Part shown: piece after piece, positions 55,997 through 64,000 of the stretch | Layout of the letters: every line of letters starts with the position of its first letter | Numbering within the stretch: position 1 is the stretch's first letter | Source of the DNA: Mallotus nudiflorus | Taxonomy: Eukaryota; Streptophyta; Magnoliopsida; Malpighiales; Euphorbiaceae | Direction of reading: 5' to 3' | Length of the DNA stretch: 64,000 nt | Assembly (NCBI GenBank): GCA_947683625.1 | Contig: CANTUR010001095.1 | Coordinates: 122,414-186,413, forward strand | Notes under the pieces: generated by a model | Told to the model about the DNA's origin: nothing | What the model saw: the letters and a program-made list of their open reading frames with translations, nothing else | Databases searched by the model: none | Made by a program: the position numbers and the translations under genes

Positions 55997-57128
55997 ATGA
56001 GGAGGCGAGCGCGTGTCGCTCCACCGATCGTTGAGGCCGAGGATGATGAGTCTTTTCAGGATGAGGTTTTACCTCCTGAGCCGCCAGTTAGGCGTAGAGG
56101 TCGTGGCAGAGGTAGACCTCGAGGAGCGGCAGGTCGCCGTAGGCAAAGAGAGTTACAGGACGAGGAGCCTGTTGAGCCTGAATTTGATGTTCCTGTTCCC
56201 TCCAGTTGTTCAGCCTGTTCAGCCTGCCTATCAGCAGGGTATGTCTGACCCTGAGGCAGCTTTGTTCTATGCCCGAGTTGGCAGGATTGCTTTTGATGGT
56301 ACTTCTGATCCTTTAGATTTTCTGCATGCGATTGAGACTAGGACTCGGACTGCTCATACCGAGTACCAGCGGATCATGATCATCGAGTTGTCTGTTGAGG
56401 GACCAGCTCTAGATTGGTTCATTCAGATGATCCAGCCCTTTATGATGACGATGACCTGGGCTCAGTTTCGAGAGCGATTCATGAGGAGATTCTGTCCAGA
56501 GCCTCTTCGTTTGAGTTATCGTCTTCGTCTGACTAGTATTTCTCATGGAGATCGATCTGTAGAGGAGTATACCCGAGAGTTTCTTCGTCTGGGTAGATAT
56601 GCTGAGGATCTGATGCGAGATCAGTATTTCACGGTTACTACGTATGTTACTGGTTTGGGTTCAGCTTTTGCTGGTATGCCTACATCAGGTCTTACTATGG
56701 AGTCCGTGATCGAGTTGGCTAAGGAGATTGAGCTGAGACTAGTTAGGCAGGGAGCGATGCCTGATTACTACCAGTTAGGAGTTCAGTCGAGTGGATTGCA
56801 GGCTACTCCATATTCGAGTTTTCATGTTGGTTCGAGTAGTCAGCAGCGAGGTCCGACTCAGCAGAGTCAGAGACAGCAGCAGCGAGTGCATCGGAGCAGT
56901 AGACATGGCCGTGGAGGTCAGCGTAGATCGTTCAAATTCGGATCAGGTGCTTCGAGCAGCAGTAGTGGTCGTAGTTCTGGATCAGCGACCAGTGTTTGCC
57001 AGACTTGTGGTAGAGTCCATCAGGGACCGTGTTATCTGACACCACTGACATGCTTCAGATGCGGGCAGACAGGACGTTTTGCCAGATCGTGTCCTTATTC
57101 TGGGTATCAGCAGCAGCAGATTCTGTGA
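55997..57128 (+). CDS. Element H gag with zinc knuckle (one frameshift)
   Basis: ATG at 55997 (M-R-R-R-A-R-V-A-P-P) right after TTTTCAG. The first 67 or so codons are in this frame; an extra C near 56196 (GTTCCCTCC) shifts to the frame that is open from 56013 to 57128. That stretch holds the gag domain (W-A-Q-F-R-E-R-F-M-R-R-F-C), the Q/R/S linker, C-Q-T-C and the CCHC knuckle, here C-F-R-C-G-Q-T-G-R-F-A-R-S-C: the metal-binding histidine neighbourhood reads G-R-F where D and E have G-H-F, so the His is lost (A-to-G). It ends at TGA 57126-57128, where E has CGA. Confidence 0.87.
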
Positions 57129-57446
57129 TTCCCACAGCAGTCGATTGCTAGTGCAGCACCCGTGCCATTTCAGTTACCACCAGCCCAGCATCAGAGTTCT
57201 ACTCAGTTTGTTCCACAGCAGAGTCGTGGTAGAGGTACTAGAGGAGGTGCCAGAGGTGTTGGCCAGGCTTCTACCAGTCAGCAGGGAGGTCGAGGCCAGG
57301 CGAGAGTCTTCCATCTGACTCAGCAGGATGCTCAGGCATCTAATGCAGTCGTGGCAGGTATTGTTTCTGTTTGTTACCTGGATGCATGGGTTTTGTTTGA
57401 TCCGGGTGCCACGCATTCGTTTGTTTCTCCTATTTTTTGCTTCTAA
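57129..57446 (+). pseudogene. Element H linker and protease active site
   Basis: It continues the gag frame after the TGA. The open part (57162-57446) has the Q/G/R-rich linker and F-D-P-G-A-T-H-S-F-V at the protease active site. An extra T near 57435 (CCTATTTTTTGC) then moves the frame. Confidence 0.82.
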
Positions 57447-59535
57447 ATCTTGTTGGCAAGCTTCGAGGATGGCTTTTCCTTTGTCTGTTGCCACTCCTCT
57501 GAGCGATTCTTTGGACACTGATATTGTTCTTTCTGGTTGTCCAGTTCTCGTGGGAGATAGAGAATTACTCGTTGATTTGATTTTGTTGGATGTGATGGAG
57601 TTTGATGTTATTTTGGGAATGGATTGGTTGTCTCAGCACTTTGCCGTAGTAGATTGCAGGAATAAGGAGGTGACTTTCAGAATTCCTAGTGAAGAAGATT
57701 TTAAGTTTGTTAGTGATAGGAGTTCAGCACCTCAGAATCTTATTTCTGCTATTTCTGCTAGGAAGTTGTTGAGGAAAGGTTGTCAGGGGTTTTTGGCATT
57801 GGTCAGGGATACGTCAGTGGAGAAGTTGTCACTCACAGATGTTCCTGTTGCTTGTGAGTTTCCTGATGTTTTTCCTGAGGAGTTGCCAGGTTTACCACCT
57901 CATAGAGAGATTGAGTTCTGTATTGATGTGGTTCCAGGTACTACTCCTATATCTATGCCACCCTATCGTATGGCTCCTGCAGAGTTGAAAGAGTTGAAGG
58001 AGCAATTGCAAGAGTTATTGGATAAGGGTTTTATTAGACCTAGTGTTTCTCCTTGGGGTGCACCAGTCTTGTTTGTGAAGAAGAAGGATGGTACCCTGAG
58101 ACTGTACATTGACTATAGAGAGCTGAATAAGGTGACAGTGAAGAACAAGTATCCTCTCCCGAGGATAGATGATTTGTTTGATCAGCTACAGGGTGCACAG
58201 TTCTTTTCTAAGATTGACTTGAGGTCGGGTTATCATCAGCTGCGGATTAGTGAAGCTGATATTCCTAAGACAGCATTCCACACTAGATATGACCATTATG
58301 AGTTTCTGGTGATGTCTTTTGGTTTGACTAATGCACCAGCAGCTTTTATGGATCTGATGAATAGGGTATTCAGACCGTATGTGGATCAGTTTGTAGTAGT
58401 CTTCATTGATGATATACTGATATATTCGAGGAGTATGGAAGAGCATGTATATCATTTGAGGATTGTACTGCAGACACTGAGAGATCATCAGCTTTATGCT
58501 AAATTCTCGAAGTGTGATTTTTGGATGGAGAGTGTTTCTTTTCTTGGACACGTAGTGTCTAAAGAAGGTATTCAGGTTGATCCACAGAAGGTTGAGGCAG
58601 TATCTGAATGGCCTAGACCTACTTCTGTTATAGAGATTCGGAGTTTTCTGGGTTTAGCCGGGTATTATAGGCTGTTTGTGCAGGATTTTTCCAGGATAGC
58701 AACCCCTATGACTCGCTTAACTCAGAAGAATGTTAGATTCGAGTGGTCAGAAGCTTGTGAGAACAGTTTTCAGTTGTTGAAGGAGAAGTTGACCACAGCG
58801 CCAGTATTAGCTTTGCCTAATAGTATGGATAAGTTCACAGTTTACTGTGATGCCTCTAGAATTGGTCTTAGTTGTGTGTTGATGCAGAATGGAAGGGTGA
58901 TAGCCTATGCTTCGAGGCAGTTGAAGAAGCATGAGCAGAACTATCCTACACATGATCTTGAGATGGCTGCAGTAATCTTTGCTTTGAAGATTTGGAGACA
59001 TTATTTGTACGGGGTGACTTGTGAGATATTTACTGATCACAAGAGCCTTAAGTACATTTTTCAGCAGCGAGATCTGAATTTGAGGCAGAGAAGATGGTTG
59101 GAACTGTTGAAGGATTATGATTGCGAGATTCTATATCATCCGGGTAAAGCTAATGTGGTAGCAGATGCCTTGAGTAGGAAGTCCTCAGGTAGTCTTGCTC
59201 ATATCGGTATTGAGAGGAGACCATTGATCCAGGAGTTGCATTTATTGGTGGATCAAGGTTTGATGATGAAGATTAGTAGATCAGGTGGATTGCTAGCTCA
59301 GTTTAAAGTACGATCTGTACTGAGGGATAGGATTAAAGCAGCTCAGAGCCGAAATCCTATTCTGGAAGAGCTTACAGAGAATGTCAGAGCAGGGAAGTTC
59401 ACTGATTTCACACTTGATGATGGTGTGTTGTGGATCAGTGGTAGATTGTGTGTTCCTGATGTGGATGATTTGAGAGAGGAGATTTTAGAAGAAGCACACT
59501 CTACAACTTACAAGCGTTCATCCAGGTGTCACTAA
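57328..59535 (+). CDS. Element H protease C-terminus, reverse transcriptase and RNase H
   Basis: 735 open codons. The first 38 or so are out of frame, before the T insertion near 57435; then protease (I-L-G-M-D-W-L-S), RT and RNase H follow without a break. RT: G-T-L-R-L-Y-I-D-Y-R (Y for the usual C), K-I-D-L-R-S-G-Y-H-Q with the catalytic aspartate, S-F-G-L-T-N-A-P, and F-V-V-V-F-I-D-D-I-L. RNase H: C-D-A-S, L-E-M-A-A, T-D-H-K-S, V-A-D-A-L-S-R. It runs into integrase (W-I-S-G-R-L-C-V-P-D-V) until an extra A near 59512 shifts the frame. RT and RNase H here look intact at the motif level. Confidence 0.9.
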   Translation: MLRHLMQSWQVLFLFVTWMHGFCLIRVPRIRLFLLFFASKSCWQASRMAFPLSVATPLSDSLDTDIVLSGCPVLVGDRELLVDLILLDVMEFDVILGMDWLSQHFAVVDCRNKEVTFRIPSEEDFKFVSDRSSAPQNLISAISARKLLRKGCQGFLALVRDTSVEKLSLTDVPVACEFPDVFPEELPGLPPHREIEFCIDVVPGTTPISMPPYRMAPAELKELKEQLQELLDKGFIRPSVSPWGAPVLFVKKKDGTLRLYIDYRELNKVTVKNKYPLPRIDDLFDQLQGAQFFSKIDLRSGYHQLRISEADIPKTAFHTRYDHYEFLVMSFGLTNAPAAFMDLMNRVFRPYVDQFVVVFIDDILIYSRSMEEHVYHLRIVLQTLRDHQLYAKFSKCDFWMESVSFLGHVVSKEGIQVDPQKVEAVSEWPRPTSVIEIRSFLGLAGYYRLFVQDFSRIATPMTRLTQKNVRFEWSEACENSFQLLKEKLTTAPVLALPNSMDKFTVYCDASRIGLSCVLMQNGRVIAYASRQLKKHEQNYPTHDLEMAAVIFALKIWRHYLYGVTCEIFTDHKSLKYIFQQRDLNLRQRRWLELLKDYDCEILYHPGKANVVADALSRKSSGSLAHIGIERRPLIQELHLLVDQGLMMKISRSGGLLAQFKVRSVLRDRIKAAQSRNPILEELTENVRAGKFTDFTLDDGVLWISGRLCVPDVDDLREEILEEAHSTTYKRSSRCH

Positions 59536-60746
59536 GATGTACCACAGTATCAGAGATCTATACTGGTGGGATGGATTGAAGAAAGATGTGGCTGATTATG
59601 TTGCTAAGTGTTTGACATGTCAGCAAGTGAAAGTCGAACATCAGAAGCCTTCTGGGAAGCTTCAGCCTCTTCCTATTCCCGAGTGGAAGTGGGAAAGGAT
59701 AGCTATGGATTTTGTGGTCGGTTTACCTTGTTCGAAGGATGGATACGATTCCATCTGGGTGATTGTAGACAGATTGATGAAGTCTGCACATTTCTTGCCT
59801 GTGAAAGCCACATATTCAGTTGCTAGATTGGCGAAGTTGTATGTGAAGCATATCGTATGCCTTCATGGAGTACTTGTGTCCATTGTGTCAGGTAGAGGTT
59901 CGGTGTTTACTTCTCGTTTTTGGCAGAAGTTGTAGGAAGCGATGGGCACTAGGTTGGATTTTAGTATTGCTTTTCATCCTCAGACAGATGGCCAGTCTGA
60001 GAGGACGATCCAGACACTGGAAGATATATTGAGGATGTGTGTCTTGGATTTGGGAGGTAGCTGGGATGATCATTTGTCGCTTGTTGAGTTTGCATATAAT
60101 AACAGCTACCATAGCAGCATTGGTATGGCACCATATGAGGCGTTATATGGAAGGAAGTGTAAGATCCCTGTTGAGTTGGGATGAGATTGGTGAGAGAGCT
60201 TTGACTGGACCTGAGATGGTTCAGGATGCTGCAGAGAAAGTCACCGTGATTAAGCGAAGATTAGAGACCGCAGTAAGCAGATAGAAGAGTTATGTGGATC
60301 CTAGGCGCAGAGATGTGGAGTTTCAGGTTGGAGATTTTGTTTTTCTAAAAGTATCTCCGATGAAGGGTGTGATGAGATTTGGCAGGAAGGGTAAGTTAGC
60401 ACCGAGATACATTGGACCGTTTGAGATTCTGGAGAGAGTTGGCACTATTGCATATCGGTTGGATTTGCCTCCGAGTATGTCACAAGTGCATCCAGTATTT
60501 CATATCTCGATGTTGAGGAAGTATATTTCAGACCCTTCACACATGTTGCAACCTGACAGTGTGGAAGTGAGTGAAGATTTGACGTTTGTGGAAGAACCTG
60601 TGGCGATCGTTGATTATCAAGTTCGACAGTTGCGATCGAAGCAGATTCCGATGGTCAAGGTTCTGTGGCGCAGCGATAGAGTTGAAGAGCATACATGGGA
60701 GACTGAAGCTGAGATGCGAGCTTCTTACCCGTATCTCTTTCCTTGA
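59513..60746 (+). pseudogene. Element H integrase and chromodomain-like tail
   Basis: 59537-59935 holds the zinc-binding region (C-L-T-C-Q-Q-V-K) and core D (M-D-F-V-V-G); the second motif reads V-S-G-R-G, so the second catalytic aspartate is changed to glycine. TAG at 59933-59935 replaces CAG. 59942-60184 holds H-P-Q-T-D-G-Q-S-E-R with the glutamate, then an extra A near 60162 shifts the frame. 60039-60284 ends at TAG (60282-60284) for CAG. 60294-60746 holds the GPF motif and the chromodomain-like tail. Dead integrase. Confidence 0.87.
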
Positions 60747-60780
60747 TCTTATCTTTTAGAATTCGGGGACGAATTCTTGT

Positions 60781-60793
60781 AAGGGGGGAAGAC
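60781..60793 (+). other. Element H polypurine tract
   Basis: AAGGGGGGAAGAC immediately before the 3' LTR. Confidence 0.92.
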
Positions 60794-63004
60794 TGTAATA
60801 TCCCGTGTTTTTAAAATATTTTTACACAGTACCGGGATATGCAGTGTTAATAATTTATGTATATTACATGATATTTTTACGAGTTGATATGTATTTTAGA
60901 CCTATTTTAATTATTGTGTATTATTTTCAGTGCTTTACGTAAAATTTTCCCGGGACTTGCATTTTCGGGGAAATTTTCACGTAAACAATGTATTATTAAT
61001 TATTTTAAATATATTTTCGGACTTGCATGAACTCATGCGTATTTTAAAATACTAAATAAAGCCTACGTGTGTGTATATTTATTAATTAGGGTTTAATACA
61101 TAAAACCCTAATATTGTATTATTTATTTATTATTATTTAATTATTTTATTTATTATTAAATTATTAAAATTTATTTTTTTTATTATTATTATTATTTTAT
61201 TAATATTTAATTATTTTATTTTATTTTTCTTTTTCTTTTTTTTTCCTTTTTCTTTCTTTTTCTTTTTCTTTTTCTTTCCTTTTTCTTTTTCTTTTTCTTC
61301 TTCTTCTTTCCTCCCACGCCCGACGCCCGACCACCATCCCTCACCGTCTGCAACTCCGGCCACCTACCGTCGGTGTGCTTCCCGGCTTGCCACCGCCGTT
61401 CCCAGCCGTCCTCTGCCGCCTCTAGCCCCTTTCCCCGGCGCCGGCAGCTTCATTTCTTCCTCTTTTGGCCGAAATCTTCCCTTTGTCGTTTCTCCCTCCT
61501 ACGGCCACCGTTTTCAACATCGCCAGTCTCTTTCTTCTCCTTGAGGTCCGATGAGTGTGATTCTAGCTTTGGTTTGAGCTAAAATGGTTTAGATTTGCTT
61601 AGGTTTTGATTTTTCTATTTCGGCCTATTAGGGTTTTCGATTTTTTTTGAGCTTTGAATTGATTGATTCATGGAAACTCCCTTCACAAATATTGATCCTA
61701 GTAGCTTAATCTACATGTATGAATTTTTGTAGAATTTTGGAGATTTTTTGGATTTTTGGGTATTTTTGAATATTTTAATATTATTTTCTAATTTTCGGAA
61801 ATTAATTATTTAAATTATGAAATTGGGATTTATGGTTAAATTAGGTGATGAAATGAATTATAGGAATTTATTTGGAATTTTTAGGAATTTCTAAGTATTT
61901 ATTTTGAATTATTGAAGTTTATGTGATTTGAGAAAATTAGGTTAAATGTGTTTTAATTTGAATTTAATTGGTTAATTGAGTTTAATTATTGATATTATTG
62001 ATAAATATGTTGAGAAAATTAATTTTGGATAATTGTATAATTTTTGGTGAATTTTTGAATGAATTTTAGTATATTTATATATATAAGGGCATTTTGGTAA
62101 TTTTACCCTAAATTGTCTAAAAATGTAATTTAATTGGTTTTAATAGTTATTTAAAGTATAAAAATGATTTCTACAAACTATTTGGTATTTTTAACTAATT
62201 AAAACTATTTTTCGTGAATTATTTTCAATTATATATATAATATACGGTTTTTCTAATAAAATGAGTTTTTATCGATTTTTACAGTGTTTTAAAGGTTAAT
62301 TATGTAATTTCTACCTATGAAATGTATTTCTATGCTATAAGGATATTTTCGGTATTTCTGAATTATTCTGTGTTTGTGGACCCCGATCGGTAGACTGTAG
62401 TCTGGAGTCCGACCGAGGGGTTGTGAATGAGATGTGGTGTTTATTTTCTAAGTGTATTTCTTTGCAGGCTCGGCTCTACTCTTTTGAGTAGAGAGATGTC
62501 CGTTTTACAGGGGAGGTTCTGTCGGATTTTCGATAGAATTCTCGTAAAACGTGATGTCCAGTCGAACCCCTAATTCTGTTTCCGTATTTTAATACTCTAG
62601 ATCGAATTCTAGGATTTCTGTTAGGTTTATTCTGATGTCAGTTAATTATTTCTTATTTAGTTGCGCCGAGACCAAGGGCTAGTGGACCAGGCCCGTCGGA
62701 CCTGTCTCGTGGAGCGCACTAGGTGAGTTATTATACTATATATATATATGCTTAGGATGCATGATTTAGAAATATATGTTTTACTTTGATTAAAATGCAT
62801 AAATAATGTGATTTGTATTTAAGTATAGTTTTGGTTTATTTTTGGTATATAATAAACTATATACATGTTTTATTAATAAAATATATTTAAAATGTTTTTA
62901 AATATATTTTTAATTTAATTTATGATTTGCTTGCTACGGGTTCCGGATTCGAAAGAATTCCCGTTCCCTAGCGCCGGTCATGGCCTCTGTTTTGGGTCTT
63001 GACA
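60794..63004 (+). repeat. Element H 3' LTR with internal deletion
   Basis: TGTAATATCCCG to GGGTCTTGACA, 2211 bp. At about 62929 the sequence jumps from TTTATGATTTG to CTTGCTACGGG. In the 5' LTR these points are about 1 kb apart (54704 and 55722). The lost part includes the CCTAGTG hairpin, the palindrome and the twin stem-loops. The pyrimidine tract is at 61225-61312. Confidence 0.93.
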
Positions 63005-64000
63005 TAGGCCTCGGTCTCGACGCAACTAAACAAACAAAAATAACAGACATCAGAATAAACCTAATAGAAAATCCTAGAAACTCGATCTAGAATATTAGAC
63101 ATACAATCATAATTAGGGTTCGACCGGATATCATGTTTTACGAGAATTCTATCAAAAATTCGATAGAACCTCCCTTATAAAACGGACATCTCTCTACTCA
63201 AAGAGTAGAGCTGGCCCTGCAAAGAAACACACTTCGAAAAATAGACACAAAACATATCCACAACCCCTCGGTCGGACTCCAAACTACAGTTTACCAACCG
63301 AGGTCCGCAATCACAGAATATTACTGAAATACCAAAAATACCCTTATATCATGGAAATACATTTTATAAGTAAAAATTACATAATTAACCTTAAAACACA
63401 GTAAAAATCGATAAAACTCATTTATTTAGAAAAAATTTGTATATTATATACATAATTTGAAAATAATTCACGAAAAATAGTTTTAATTAATTAAAAATAC
63501 TAAATAATTTATAGAAATAATTTTATACCTTAAATAACTATTAAAACCAATTTAATTATATTTTTAGTCAATTTAGGGTAAAATTACCAAAATGCCCCTA
63601 TATATATAAATATACTAAAATTACTCCAAAAATTCACCAAAAATAATATAATTGCACAAAATTAATTTTCTCAACATATTTATCAATAATATCAATAATC
63701 AAACTCAATTAAATAATTAATTTCAATTAAAAACACAATTATCCCTATTTTTCAAAAATTACATAAACTAATTAAATTCAAAATAAATACATAAAAATAC
63801 ACAAAAATTCCAAATAAATTTATATAATTCATTTCAATACCTATGTTTATCATAAAACACAATTTCATAATTTAATTAATTAATTTTCGAAAATTAGAAA
63901 ATAATAATAAAATATTCAAAAATACCCAAAAATCAAAATAATTTCCAAAAATTCTCCAAAAATTCAAACATGTATATTAAGCTAAAGGGAACAACATTTG
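63005..64000 (-). repeat. Element F LTR, last segment in window
   Basis: It resumes with TAGGCCTCGGTCTCGACGCA and holds a diverged CTCTACTC hairpin (CTCTACTCAAAGAGTAGAG near 63192), and AT-rich sequence collinear with B-type LTRs up to AACAACATTTG at the window edge. No gene is seen. Confidence 0.85.

Larger units (their letters stand above)
52571..63004 (+). mobile_element. Element H: full-length Ty3/gypsy (Tekay/Del-like) retrotransposon with a shortened 3' LTR
   Basis: 5' LTR 52571-55797, internal 55798-60793, 3' LTR 60794-63004, with exact duplication TAGGC at 52566-52570 and 63005-63009. It has D/E-type LTRs with a pyrimidine tract. The 3' LTR lacks about 1 kb. Gag-pol is complete in domain order but has three in-frame stops from C-to-T changes and several one-base frameshifts. 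LTR substitutions are more numerous than in E. Confidence 0.95.
47971..64000 (-). mobile_element. Element F: minus-strand LTR, interrupted by G and H, incomplete in the window
   Basis: It starts TGTCACGACC at 47971, preceded by GTGTA within the (TG)n run. Pieces: 47971-48382, 51621-52570 and 63005-64000, which read on continuously once G and H are removed. It resembles the B-type LTR but is diverged: the CCTAGTG hairpin region is shortened (GGTCCTAGTGGACG near 52122-52137). The end is beyond the window, so whether F is a solo LTR or a full element is unknown. Confidence 0.85.

Noticed and set aside
1..64000. CRISPR array, rRNA or host protein-coding gene
   Set aside because: No regularly spaced direct repeats and no rRNA-like sequence were seen. 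All long reading frames belong to retrotransposon gag-pol.

Overview
The window is transposable-element DNA from a flowering plant genome. I see no host gene, tRNA, rRNA or CRISPR array. The plant assignment rests on Ty3/gypsy gag-pol with a zinc knuckle and a C-terminal chromodomain-like tail, very long (about 3.1-3.3 kb) AT-rich LTRs, initiator-Met tRNA primer sites (TGGTATCAGAGC) and a TRIM of a type widespread in angiosperms. The big elements look like chromoviruses of the Tekay/Del kind. The species cannot be named from the sequence.

The region is a stack of insertions resolved by matched 5-bp target duplications. Host element A (minus strand, oldest) supplies the left LTR (693-4076), a degraded internal region (4077-6945) and a right LTR that starts at 6946 and is cut by everything that follows. 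At the left edge, 1-692 is the end of a plus-strand LTR (Z) inserted in A. Into A's right LTR went: a palindromic TRIM (8270-8909, ATACT), full-length element B (minus, 8990-20318, ATATA), solo LTR C (plus, 20465-23696, ATGCA), full-length element D (plus, 23793-46136, CCTCG) and a further minus LTR, F (from 47971 to the window end). D is split inside its RNase H region by full-length element E (minus, 29931-41088, GTTTA). F is split by solo LTR G (plus, 48383-51620, ATGAC) and full-length element H (plus, 52571-63004, TAGGC). Nesting is three deep.

B, D, E and H share one layout: LTR, iMet primer site, gag starting MRR.., zinc knuckle, protease (D-x-G-A-T-H-S-F), reverse transcriptase (F-I-D-D), RNase H, integrase (HHCC, D-D-35-E, GPF), chromodomain-like tail, polypurine tract AAGGGGGGAAGAC, LTR. 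All are broken by frameshifts or stops. E is the best preserved and has near-identical LTRs, whose differences are mostly one-base length changes in homopolymers, which suggests consensus errors in the assembly.

The most interesting signals are: (1) the TRIM, an inverted double element whose two outer ends are both U5 ends yet which carries a normal 5-bp duplication; (2) a conserved structured cassette in the LTRs, including twin stem-loops with nearly identical loops but different self-complementary stems; (3) strong splice-site-like signals in LTR and leader, which place that cassette inside a predicted intron and put the gag start codon one base after a predicted acceptor; (4) exchange of the LTR promoter region between a TATA type and a long pyrimidine-tract type.
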